From: Pyrocephalus nanus | Lineage: Eukaryota; Chordata; Aves; Passeriformes; Tyrannidae | Length of the DNA: 64,000 bases | NCBI GenBank assembly: GCA_038380795.1 | Contig: CM076267.1 | Coordinates: 13,499,501 to 13,563,500 of the forward strand | Direction of reading: 5' to 3' | Shown: positions 19,633-30,957 of the stretch, one piece after another | Layout: every line of letters starts with the position of its first letter | Numbering within the stretch: position 1 is the first letter of the stretch | The notes under the pieces: model-generated | Databases searched by the model: none | What the model saw: only the letters and a program-made list of their open reading frames with translations | What the model was told of the DNA's origin: nothing | Position numbers and translations under genes: made by a program

Positions 19633-22600
19633 TATGTGGCAGCCTTCAAACGCTCATGCTCAAAAAATATTAAAAGCCTGTACAGAGCTAATAGAATAAT
19701 ATCATGTGCCTCTCTGGAGATTGGAGAATTTCTTTACATCTTATCTGCTGCCTTGATATGAAGCAGAGCTTGAGCCTTTCTGTGAGATGTATTTAACGTT
19801 TCATCTGAAAAGTAAATCAGATAATAAATTTTGAATTCATGGGATAAGAATTTTTTAAAAGATTTTGTAGTTTACGGCATCCATATGCTGTCTAAGGACT
19901 TGTCCTCTCTGTGCAGACTCTTTGGTTGTCTTGAGCAGTAATAAGGATTTTAAGTTACTGCAGCTGGACATCATTAAGAAGAAAAGAGAGATTGCTTGTG
20001 TGGGGTTGAACAAATTACCAACTTTTTCTATACCCCAGATTCTCCTTTATCTTCCTGCACAGTCTTCAGAAGTAGGAGAGTGGATTGGTATTGCTTTAAT
20101 TTAGTTGTTTCCCCTCAAAATTGCTGACTCAGTCAAGCCACAGAATAATTATCACAGGATGTTTTGACTTATAAAGATACTCCATTTATTGAATGGGTGT
20201 ATTTATTTTTTGTTTCGTCTTCCAATCATCTGAACTAAAACTTATCTTATTTTGCAAGCTGTTTTTATTATTTCAATTTATGTTCTGTTTTAGAGGGGAG
20301 TGGGAGGAGAATGAAATGACCAAAACCAAGCATTCAAGTTTAAAATTTTCACAAGACAGGAGGATATGTTTTTGATTCTTTTTTGATGTAGCTCACTTCT
20401 TTTATAAAATATGCTAGTTTTCTTGTTTTTAAGGAGAAATTGTTGAAAGACAAAATATTTAGGGTATTTTATCATATTTACAACTATGAATATATAAACC
20501 ATATTTGTGATAATGACTCATGGTTAAAATATGACATTGCCTACAATACAATTAAGGTTAACTATTAAGGGAAATAAAGAGATAAAAAGTTTTAACTCTC
20601 ATGGTCAAAAATCCACATAATTTTTCTCTTGTATTGTTGAAAGTAGTTACTAAAGCAGAATAGTGAAAATGCAATATGAAATAAACAGATTCCTCTGAAT
20701 ATTCATAAGCACAAACACACCAACACACTGAACATCAAAGAACAAGCTCGAGCCCTGAAACAGCACTGTGGAGGCACTGTGCCAGGGCCCTTTCGTGTGC
20801 TGTAACCACATTTACACCAGTTGTAAATATCCCATGGCTTACTTTGCTCATTCTTGTTGGCAAACACAGGGATTAAGGGCAAAGATCCACAGCTAACCTC
20901 AGATGTCTCTCATGCTTGCTTTTCTGGGTTTGTACAGTATCTTATTTTTCATCCCTAATCTCCTTAATTTGCATTCTCCACAGGGAGCTGCACAAATCTC
21001 CTCTTTGCCAATAAGACAAAGCCACTTGTGTTATTTTGATTTTGATTGTAGCAACTCCTCCATTGTTTTGTGTGCATATATGTCATCAAGAAATATAGTG
21101 GTACAGGATAAGCTGGGAAATACCTCTCAACTGCTATCTGAAGGTACTGCCCTTAATGTTTTTCTATCACAGAGTCTTTCAAATGTGCATTTTTGTAGCA
21201 TTTCAGATACAAACTTGGTCTTCTCATCTCCAGTTCCATATCATGTGTCTTGACAGACTGACCATGTCAGGGATGACACAGAAGTGTGATATTTCATCAG
21301 TGATGGGATCTTCTTTGTTTTTAATTTATAAATTGATGGGAAGGAGAAAACAGCATGGCAGCAGGATTTCCAAAGCTTTTTCTTTGATAAGTCAAACAGT
21401 CCTTACAGAGGAGCTCAGTTGTTTTTCTTCTGAATAAGAGAAAGCAATCAGTATGAAACCTGGACTATTTTTTCCTTGTAAAATATTTAACTTCTGTTTT
21501 CAGTATGAAACTCAAACTTCAGTATCTCTTAGAGACTGAGGAATGGAGGTTAGTCAGTGTTAAGAGTGCAGAACTCTAGGTCTGGGAGGTGTTACCATAG
21601 GCATAGGTCCTAGTTTCAGAGCCCATGACTGGAAATGAAGGTAGCCACAGAATGATGGGTTTCAAAGCAGTGTTCATCCTGATAGAAAACTAAGGAGAAG
21701 GATGCAGAATGTTAAATTTTGTCTGAAAATGAAGCAGATTTTTGTGACTCCTTGCTGAGAACTAACTCAGAGGTAATTGGAGACACAAAGGAGGAAGACA
21801 CCATTTTAAATCCCCTTTTAACCTTTCATAGGGACATGAACTCCAAAAGCCATTAACAAGGAAGGCATGCAGAGAAAAAGCTGCAGAGAAATAATGATTT
21901 CTGCAGCAACACACAGAATCCCACTGGAGAAATAGGCTAAGAATGTTTCAAACTATTTTTATATGCAAAGACATGACAGTTGGAACTAAAATTTTTGTTA
22001 CTGAGAAATGAGTTTGATTTGTTAATAAAAAGGAGGCTTCTCATTCATTTTTATTATTAATTTGAAGAGACAAACAGTTAGGCTTACTCTTCTATCCCTT
22101 TTATCTCTCTGCTTTTCTCCCTTGCCTGTTTCATTTCTTATCTTAGTAATTTTCTCAGAGTTCGAGTATTTTAGAAAGAAAATGAGTTCCTCCATTTGGA
22201 GGGAGAGAAATAGAAAAGCAGAAAGGAAAGACTTAATAATTGTTTTTTTCTTCAAAACCTGTTTCTATTTTTTAACATAAAAATGAAAATTTTAATGCAA
22301 AAGGAAATGTACCATTCAAAAACTGGGGACACAAGGCAGACTTTTCCCTGCTCTTTTCTAACATTTTTTTTTACTGTCTAAAGTAAGTATCATCTTGTTA
22401 GGCTCATTGCCATTTAGCCTGCTAATAGCAGTGGGCTCAAACCTTTTTTATCAGTCAGTGGATTCAGCCCTGTATCACCAAAGTGACTGGAGATTTGTCA
22501 GCATCATTTTAGCAGGCTGGCTTGATCAGGTGATGCTGTAAAGGTTTCTATTGCTGCTCTGTCTTATCTTTCATGTCTTGCAATTTGTGATGTTCATACA

Positions 22601-24744
22601 AATTGCTCCCAATGATGGTATTGAAAGCCAAATTTAAACCTACTGCTAAACCATGGGAACATAGCACATAACAAGCCACAGTGAAAACCAAGGAAGTCTT
22701 ATGATTACCTCTGGATCAGAAATACCTAATGAATGGTAAATGCTGTTCAGTTTGACTAATGTTGAATAATTAGCTCAGAAACAATGATGAAAGAGAGCTG
22801 ATTTGATGAAAGGGTGATAGCACAGTGAGGAATAAATGTGGGAGTTATCAAAGGCATGTCTCCTAAAACTTTGAAGCAACAATTTAGTTCCTGCAAAGGA
22901 ACAGGCTAGACAAAAGAAATATGTAACCAGAGGAAAACAAGCCAGTGAAAAGAAGATGTGTTTACTTCTGCAGTGGTGAACTGAGAAAGTTTCTCTTTAC
23001 AGAAAAAAAGCTACTCAAGTATGAGGCATAGGTTAATCTCATGTTTTACCTCACAAATTTTATTTAAATCAATAGGGAGTAGGAGATCTGTCAGTCAAAT
23101 TAATGAAGAGCTATAACACCTTCCTTGGGAGAGAGAGTAGAATCATTGTTAAATGTGGGCTAAGCAGGTCTCAGGGTAGCTCATAACCCTCCATTTAGCA
23201 CCACCCCTGTGCATTATTTGGCATGGAAGAGAGTGGATCACTGCTCTCTTTCATCCCTCCTCCCTGCCCAATTTAACTCCAGCTGTGCCCTTTTTCGGTG
23301 TTGGCAGTACCCTATGAGTTTCCCATCTTTAGTGCCCAGCCCTCTCCTACTTGGGAGGTTCCTTTTCTACCACACAGAGCTTCTCAGACTCCTCCTGACA
23401 CCAAAAACCAGAGGCATGCATCAAGGTGGGGAAATGTTTCTGGATCTGAAAGCTGAAGCACAGCTCTCCCTTCAGCATGGAGAACACCTCCAACACGGCA
23501 GGGATTGGCCTCTCACCAATTTTACCATGGGTTAGAAAAGCTGAGGGAAAGGGTAATGAGCTTCCCCACCCAACAGCAAAAAAAAGTTGTATTTTGGCAG
23601 ATATTCACATTGAGATGGCTTCATTTATTCATCTGGCTCAGCCTCATCCAAATGATCTGGACCTAATACACCGTGACACTTTGCTCTCTAAATACGGGTT
23701 TCAGTTTTTTCCCCACTTCTTATTTCCTCCTTTCTCTTCCTTTCTTCTCACAGGGGGGAAAAAAGAAGTTTTTTAATCAGTGGAAAGTTTTGATAATTTC
23801 ATTTAGGGTGAGATGTAGAACCCATTTCTTAAAAATAATTTGCTGTTCCTTAGGAACTGTCTAAACAATATTTAGTCAAAATTAATATTTCCGTGAAAGG
23901 CCTTCGATCACTTGTAGATACTTTCATTACAGCTTTCTTCAGTGAATCATTTTCAGTTAGAGAAAGTCTTTGGGTTGCAGTAAAAGTCATACATGTGTAC
24001 ACAATCCACTGAACTCTATTCTGCTGAATGCTGTATAGGCAAGATCAACTTGAGATGCAAAACACTAACACATCAACATTTGACATTCCTTTATTTTCTG
24101 ATGCCTGAACAGAGGATCTGCTCACAGAATGGTACCAAGTGTGCTGATTTTCAGTTTCCAAGTAGATCTCAAGAATAAAGCAATGAAAATGAAGGTTGGA
24201 AATCATAGGCATTGGGAGTTGATGAGAGAGTCTACATTTTATTGGCAATGGTAGCAGAGAAAGCAGAAGCAAAGAATGGAGCTTCAATAGGGGAAAAAAG
24301 CAACATAAGAATGTTTGCTATGCTTCTTTCCTTTCTTATGCTGCAATGTCTTTATCAGAGAATTCTTTATGTAAAGCCACACTTGCTATATGGCCTGATT
24401 AATGCCACTTCAACCTCGCTTTCCTGAAAAATGTGCATTTCCATTTAGTTCATTAGAGGCTTCAATATATCTTAAGTAGTGTGGTCTTGGGAAGGGTTAA
24501 ATAGACACCAGCAGAGTAACAGTTTGTCAGCCCCAGCATGCTCCATAAGCAGTTTCTTTAGAAATTTTAAATTGAGAAAAACAGAGTGCTATTAACGACA
24601 CTTTCTTCTTTTTTCACTACAGTGTATTGCTTGTCTTGTAAGTGGATGAACCATGAGCAAAAATGCTGTCCACCTAAAATATAATTTGCTCTGCCTGGTG
24701 CTGAACGAATAATTTATTGAGCTGACTGTTTGAATACAGCATGT

Positions 24745-24776
24745 CTAAGCACTTGATCAGCACTTGGATGGGTGAT
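24745..24776 (+). repeat. 5S-rRNA-like fragment (possible 5S-derived SINE relic)
   Basis: CTAAGCA at 24745-24751 is followed by CTTGATCAGCACTTGGATGG and GTGA. In vertebrate 5S rRNA, GCTAAGCAGGGTC is followed by CCTGGTTAGTACTTGGATGG and GAGA, which spans the internal promoter C box. About 19 of 24 positions in the second part agree by eye, and the order is right, but the spacer between the two parts is shortened. The rest of a 5S gene is absent or too diverged to recognise, so this is not a functional 5S gene. Ancient SINEs with 5S heads (AmnSINE1 type) are known in amniotes and are the likeliest source; a lone pseudogene fragment or chance is possible. Confidence 0.45.
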
Positions 24777-25386
24777 AGGGAAGGCTGAATGAACTTGTTT
24801 CCATCAGCTTTTGCTCTGGCATAAACCTAAAAATAGCAAAACTGTCAGATCTTCTATCTGAGTAGTCCGTCGTGTAAGTGTAAGCCAGGACAGAGAGAAA
24901 ATTACAGTGTTTGGCAAAGAATTTAATAATCAATCTTCTGGTAACTTTATTTTAAGCTTGTTTTTGTCTCTAATATACTTAACACTGCTTGCTGCACATG
25001 GGATTGCAGGTAGTTATTGAATATTTTTTAAATGTTTTGTGGAAACCTCTGACGTTTTTTTGATGTGTTCTATTTATCAGTGCAATGACAGCACTTGTGT
25101 CAGTGATGCTGCGTAATCTAAAATGCATGGCACACAAAAATTATTGATCCTTTCAAGAAGCCCAAATGATTTTTAGCTTCGCCTCAGGCTCTATTAGCAA
25201 TGTGGAAAATTGAAAAGGGCTCTCAAGAAAAAACTAGCATAAGATTGAAACTGCAACCAAAGAGCTGTCAAGTGGAGAAGTGCTTATGAATTATAATGAG
25301 CATGATCTAAAGATGACATTATCCTTTAGGAGTTTGGTTAAATCTTCCCTCCTATCATATGACTTGCAAAGGTCTCTTAGAACAAT

Positions 25387-25401
25387 AAAAAAAAAAAAAA
25401 A
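25387..25401. repeat. poly(A) tract after AATAA
   Basis: Fifteen A directly follow ACAAT. A retroposed tail was considered, but no recognisable transcript lies upstream, so it is recorded as a simple repeat. Confidence 0.85.
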
Positions 25402-25859
25402 CAAAGTATAAGAGCAGTTTTAGGAAATCTATTTAGGGGTGGTGCACATTAAATACAGAAGGGATAACAGTATGATGTGTGGCAGGGGCAGGGTTTGAAG
25501 AGTATCAAAGGAAAGCTCTAAACTGAGGCTGGCACAGGGGTCCGGGGTACCTTCAGCAGAAATTCTCTTATGAGCCTACAAAAAGATTTCTGTATTTTTT
25601 CCCCTTATACTTTTTTTCAGAACTTGTCTCCAAAATATCACAAGGTTTTTCACATTACACATCTCTGTATATTTGTATCCATGCTAACATTTAACTCTGG
25701 GTCACATTTTTGATGGAAGGAGAGACCATTTCTGATACTGTCTGGCATTGGTTGTGCAATGAGCTCTGTGTTGCACACCATCTGGAAAGGAAACCTATTC
25801 CTTTCTGAAGGTTTCTTAAATGCCTTTCACAGGACAGCCCATTGAGATTTGTTAGCATT

Positions 25860-25873
25860 CACTAGTACTAGTG
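25860..25873. other. 14-bp perfect palindrome
   Basis: CACTAGTACTAGTG reads the same on both strands. No known factor site is recognised in it. Confidence 0.9.
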
Positions 25874-27489
25874 TGAAAGAAAATAATCTTATGTGAACTG
25901 TATGATTGCAGTAGAGGGTCACAGTTGATCCACAGGCCGCTGCTTCCAGGAACTGGTTATAAATACCAGTCAGCAGTACTTCAGGTGAAGGAAATTATGT
26001 TTTTTCCTTCAGGCTGAAGATATTTTTTCCATTTATTCAACTCTCTGTCATATAACTTTTACTTTCAAAAGAAAAATAAATTCAACCCAATCCTAAACTC
26101 TGGCAGAAGATTTAGGGAGCAGATTTTCATTTACCTTGATACCTATCACCTTTGACAAAACAAGGAGGTTCTTTGCTGGTTTTTTTTTAATAGTTCTTAT
26201 GTTGACAGAACAGATGAGAAATGCAATGAACAGCAGGTTCAAAAGCATTTCTAGGATCAGAAGAATGATTCCATCAGAGCTGTACTTTGGTGCTACTAAT
26301 ATCGTTTTCCTGGATATCTTCCAGGTTATATCCGTTAAGGTTTGCTGCCAAAGGAAAGTATTTGGTTCTACTGCTGTCAGCACTGTGCAGACTGTGTGGA
26401 TGCAGAAATGTACACTGGATTTTTCTCAGCATTTCAGAGTTTAGATATATGAGAAAATTGCTGGCAGTGAGCTATATGAAAAGGGTCTAGCCCTTTCCAG
26501 ATTCAAAATCACTGTGGGGGCAGCCAGTTAGAAAAACCTTACTTGCAAGTTATCATGAAATTCACTGAGGAAAAATGAACGTAGAAAAAGGGGCAGCCTT
26601 TACAGCCACCTCTGAATTCATCTCAAGTACTGGCCCAGCCTTCTAACAGTTTTACTTTCTGATAATGTTTCTTCCCCTCATACAAACATACACTTCCTTC
26701 ATGACTAATACATGAACTCACGGAGCACCCATATTTAGACAGCTACGAACTGAATTAATTGAAACATGATTGATTGACAGAAGCTTGCCCAGAGAGATGA
26801 TATTGCTAATTAAACTGTGATGCATTAGAAATACTGCAAATCACTTTCATTTTACATCATAAAGTTTCTCAGTCAAAACATTCAGTAATGACTAATTAGA
26901 GCTGAGGTTTTCTTGACAATCTCTGTTGACTTCGCTTTTATATGGAAGAAGGATGGGATCTGGCCATGCCTGTTTGCCTGGAAGGGAGACTTGGGAGGAG
27001 GCGTTTGGTTTTTCCCTGTGCCACGTTGAGTTGTTTGGCATTGTTTGCCATGTGGGGAGCAGGAGGAGGGGTCAGGTAGCCTGACACAGCTTATGTCAGG
27101 TGCCCTGCATTTTCCTTCTCTTGAGGGCACTGAACCTTATGTATCTCTTTGCATGTATAAACAGAGAAGCCCTTGTGGTGCTCTCTGTGTACTCACACAA
27201 ATATGACATTATCAAAATAAATATTTGTGTCTTAATTTTACAGTCAATGAGAAAAATATGAATTGCTTCCTTTTCTGCTTTTTTTAAAGTGGATCCTCAA
27301 AGAAGACCTCATGTTTGCATTATTCTTGTTAGAAGTTTGGCTAGCAATATTTGCTCTGACAAGTTATAATGCTGAAGAAACATGGGTGAGAACTGGCACA
27401 TATCTAATTACCAAAACTTAGCCAGAAGCCTTGTTTAAGAAACCTTTTTAGATGGCTGAGGTCATATGACTGCAGTTTTGGGGCTGCCT

Positions 27490-27533
27490 TTTGTTTGTTT
27501 GTTTGTTTGCTTTTTGTTGTGTTTGTTTGTTTT
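27490..27533. repeat. (TTTG)n microsatellite
   Basis: Repeated TTTG units with one interruption. The same unit recurs near 41246-41275 and 45005-45085, and as its complement at 54883-54903 and 56046-56078. Confidence 0.85.
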
Positions 27534-27841
27534 TTAATTTTTTAACTATTGTAACTGTTTTTAAATTAAACTCAAGGTTTCCATAGACTTGATTACAATG
27601 TTTTTGGCATAGAACCTTTACCTCTATTGAGATAAGAAACACTTTTTAAATACTACCTGCCTGCACACAGCACTATGTTTCCCCCTCACCACAGCACTGT
27701 TTCCCCTCTCATGTTATTCTTAATCCCCTGACATGAAATAACGTTCAAAATGCACCATCTCCTTTTGAGAGGCCAGCAGAACACCAGTGTTCTATTGAGA
27801 AAGCTCAATAAAGCATCTTCTTTGCACATTAAATTCCACAT

Positions 27842-28370
27842 AGAATCATAGTATGGTTTGGGTTCGAAGGGACCTTAAAGATCATCTAGGTCCAATCCCT
27901 ATGCCATGGGCAGGGACACCTTTCACTAGACCAGGTTGCTCAAAGGCCCATCCAACTTGGTCTTGAACACTCCAGGGATGGGGCATCCTCAGCTTCTCTG
28001 GTCAGCCTATTCCAGTGCCTCACCACCCTCATGGTGAAAAATTACTTCCTTATATATATTTTTCCTACAGTTTGAGGTTCAGTGTGCTTGTAGCAAGGGT
28101 GGGTAGAGCCCCTCTCAAATCTTCGTTTGTGAAGCCTAACCATGATGATATATAATCTAAACATACCATTATCCCCTTGTCCTGTCATTCTGTGCCCTTG
28201 TAAAAAGCTCTCTTGTAACTCCATTCAGGTATTGGACGGTGCTATAAGGTCTCTGCAGAGCCTTCTCTTGCCCAGGTGGAACAAACTGAACTCTCTCAGC
28301 CTGTCTTCATGGAAGAGGGGCTTCAGTCCTGTGATCATCCTCTGGACTCATTCCAACAAGGCCACGTTAC
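27842..28370 (-). mobile_element. CR1 LINE, 5'-truncated copy, interrupted by unrelated sequence
   Basis: Read on the + strand it opens with AGAATCATAGTATGGTTTGG and continues through GAAGGGACCTTAAAGATCAT, CTTGAACACTCCAGGGATGG, ATTCCAGTGCCTCACCACCC and ATGGTGAAAAATTACTTCC. After an interruption at about 28057-28150 it resumes with AATCTAAAC and CCCCTTGTCCTGTCATTC, then CTCTCAGCCTGTCTTCATGG and ATCCTCTGGACTCATTCCAA. This is the standard order of the bird CR1 3' region in reverse. Only the 3' part remains and no open reading frame survives. It lies antisense to CNTNAP5. Confidence 0.92.
28057..28150. other. foreign insert of about 95 bp inside the CR1 copy
   Basis: In other CR1 copies TTCCTTATAT is followed almost directly by CTAATCTAAAC. 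Here about 95 bases with no CR1 resemblance lie between TTCCTTATATAT and ATATATAATCTAAAC. The flanks share ATATAT, which could be a target-site duplication or simple AT sequence. No terminal inverted repeats or tail are obvious. Confidence 0.5.
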
Positions 28371-28567
28371 AATATAATCTCAAACCCAGGGAAAAAATGA
28401 GGCTGTCTTGCCAGGTTGTACGTTATTGGTTGGGAAGCATTTACCAGGGTAAATGTATAGTGTGATGATTACATTTCTGAAACCTTTCCCCAGCAGAAAA
28501 TTATTTTTCCCTGATTAAAACCTGGTTCTCCTGATACAGGCTTGCTGCTTGGAAAATAATTTTGAAA

Positions 28568-28580
28568 CAGCTGTCAGCTG
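28568..28580. promoter_or_regulatory. twin CAGCTG E-boxes, 1-bp spacing
   Basis: CAGCTG at 28568-28573 and again at 28575-28580, within ACAGCTGTCAGCTGTT. CAGCTG is a bHLH site preferred by several neural and muscle bHLH dimers. Adjacent E-boxes can bind cooperatively. The function is inferred. Confidence 0.35.
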
Positions 28581-30050
28581 TTACATAATTTAATCTTTTA
28601 TTTTCAAGGACACTTTAAATCATGTTCTTTGTTAAGACTTTTTCAAACCCTACTGTGTTGCCTAAAAACAATGTATGTTCAAATCTTGAAGGAGGATTAC
28701 GTATGGTTTTCTGATGATCTGTGATGGGGGGACTTGATGGCAGTATTGAAGGCTGCTTGTTGTTGTAAGTCTGCACTTTGGAGGAGGAAAGAGAAGGAAT
28801 GGAACCCTCCTGCAGCACATCTGAGCTAGCTGGAGAAAAAAGAAAGGAGAGAGATGAGAAGGTAGAGAACCTGACAGGGAAGCAGAGTCACATATGTGCA
28901 AACATCACAGGCCACAAGAAGAGCAGTTACCAGATATACAGCCATGCCCTGATGGGAATACAGGCTTTTATTCTAGGGACCTGGAGCAGACAGTGAAAAA
29001 GTATTTTTAACAGAGATTGCTAATGTTTTAGTTATGCACTGGACTGACAACAGGCCTAGGGAAACAGCCTGCCATTTGGGACATGGTGAAAACATGGAGA
29101 TTTGTTAGTTACTATCTCTAAATTATCTGGAAACCCATTTAGAATGGTGGAGGTACTTCAGGGAGAAGAGGCAGGCACGCTGCCAGGTCCACCTCTGGTC
29201 TCACCATGGTGGGATCCTGTTGGAGTGGCTTTACTGAGGCTGTGTGTGAAGACTTCAACCTTGTGTGGATTCAAAAGCCTCATAGGCCTATCTATGCCTT
29301 TTTATGTTGAATTCTTGTGTGTTTCATCCTGCTGTTGCACCTTTACAGTAGTCAGAATTGAACTTCTGAAGATGGGCCTTGCCCTTGTCTGTAGGGACCA
29401 GCGTAGAGGGGATAGAAATGCAAGAGAAGGGCTGGGGGCAGGGGGGTCTGACGGCTGTCACACTGCTCCCTGGTGATTTCCTTGTGGAAAAGTTCATGCA
29501 TCACTAAAATCAGCATCAGCTGTGCCCCATGGAACCCCTTGTCATCTTGTCTTCTCTTCCAAGGTGAAGCTGCTTCTTTCTAGTTACAGAAATTATTTCA
29601 AGATGAAAACTTTCTTCTAAGCAACTCTTCTGCTAATGGATGTTGAACATCCCCCACCACCACCCAGCTCACCAGGAATGGTTGGGGAAGTATAAAGGGG
29701 TTTCTTGTGTCAGAATTTATGTGGGCTTGTTTTTTCAGGTACATTCCCCATGTCTTTACCTCGCTTCATACCTAATTTTCACTCATACATCTCCTTTAGT
29801 ATTAATGTAAACAATGCAATACGAATCTTCATAGTATGAACAAATGTAGTCAGAGGGACTGTGCTTAGTTTCCCTCAGCATTAGAGAAAAATTGAAGCAC
29901 TACTAAAATGTAAAGGAAAGGTTTAGATCAGAGTTTGGGCTTTAAATAGGAGATGGAGGTATTGTTGTGATTCACCCAGCGAAGTGTATGGGAGGAAGAA
30001 AACATTGTGGTTCAGATTTCATGGGTCACTCTGTAAGACAAACTCCTACT

Positions 30051-30070
30051 TCAAGGTCACTTGACCTTGA
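30051..30070. promoter_or_regulatory. inverted pair of TCAAGGTCA nuclear-receptor sites (IR2)
   Basis: TCAAGGTCA (30051-30059) and its exact reverse complement TGACCTTGA (30062-30070) are separated by CT. TCAAGGTCA is the extended half-site bound by the monomeric or dimeric orphan receptors ERR (ESRRA/B/G) and NR5A (SF-1/LRH-1). AGGTCA in inverted orientation with 2-bp spacing can also fit receptor dimers. A further GGGTCA lies at 30023-30028. The perfect symmetry is seen directly; use as an enhancer is inferred. Confidence 0.5.
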
Positions 30071-30940
30071 CTGATCTTTCCAGGAACTTGGGTTTCAGAT
30101 CAAGAAAGCAGAATTTCTTGTTTCTATACTTGATGTCCACTGTTGCCTTGTAGTTAGTTTGACAGACATCAAGATGCACAAATTTCTGCAGATTTCCAAT
30201 GAAAATTAAAGGTTCTACCCCAGCATGAACTACTAACAAGGGCAAAAGTTTCAATTGTTATAAAACCCATCGTGTTCCTAGCCCTGCTCTTAGCCTTTGC
30301 TTTGGTGGCTATATGAGGAAAATTATCTTTAAGACTGAAAAAAGAAAATGTAGTGGCAAAAGGATACTTAATGCATAGTTTTAGCTTATTGAAATTTAAA
30401 ATCCTCAATCCAGTAGTCTTCAAACATGAAGGGGAAAAAAAGAAAGATATTTTTTAATGGAGAACAGATACCGTGCTTTGATAAAGTTGCTCATGGGACT
30501 GTTTTCTCTGACTTTTCAACATCTGCATTTGAAAATGTAATAGGAAAATGAAGGGGAAAAATTTTCATGTTGAATTTTTGCCAATTTGTAAAGGCCAAAG
30601 CCTAACTAATGTACTTTTCTCACTACAATGCCTCAGCAAGTTCACAGGGCTGTTCATTCGAAAGGCTCATTAGGGAGCTAATCCATCTTTCATGCTGCTA
30701 TTGTAATGAAAGTAAGAATTACAAGGACAATGAGATTTTCCTCATTTAGGAGAAAGAGGTGCAGAGCTATTAAAACTCTCACCATCCCAATTAAGTTGTG
30801 AAAAAAATGTGAGTAGAATCTTCCTGGCATTTACATTAATTGCACTTATGCTGTGGCTAGTAATAATGGTTTTATTAATGCAAAAGTAGTTTGGGAACAA
30901 TATAGAGGAAACTTCCACTAGATGGAAGACTACATCATTG

Positions 30941-30957
30941 TATTTATTTATTTATTA
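30941..30957. repeat. (TTTA)n microsatellite
   Basis: Four tandem TATT units (TATTTATTTATTTATTA). Confidence 0.85.

Larger units (their letters stand above)
16050..24740. other. intron 1 segment, no gene seen
   Basis: AT-rich DNA with a T19 run (16828-16846), short AT-rich simple sequence (18229-18258) and a TATG/TA-rich patch (about 19560-19632). Short frames such as 20903-21253 (+), 23209-23535 (+) and 18961-19281 (-) have no domain, splice context or family resemblance. No further CR1 copy was recognised. Confidence 0.5.
24780..27841. other. intron 1 segment, no gene seen
   Basis: AT-rich DNA containing an A15 run after AATAA (25387-25401), a 14-bp palindrome (25860-25873) and a (TTTG)n run (27490-27533). 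Overlapping opposite-strand frames at 26093-26490 have no recognisable product. Confidence 0.5.

Noticed and set aside
25387..25401. AATAA plus poly(A) as a retropseudogene tail
   Set aside because: No recognisable processed transcript or target duplication upstream.
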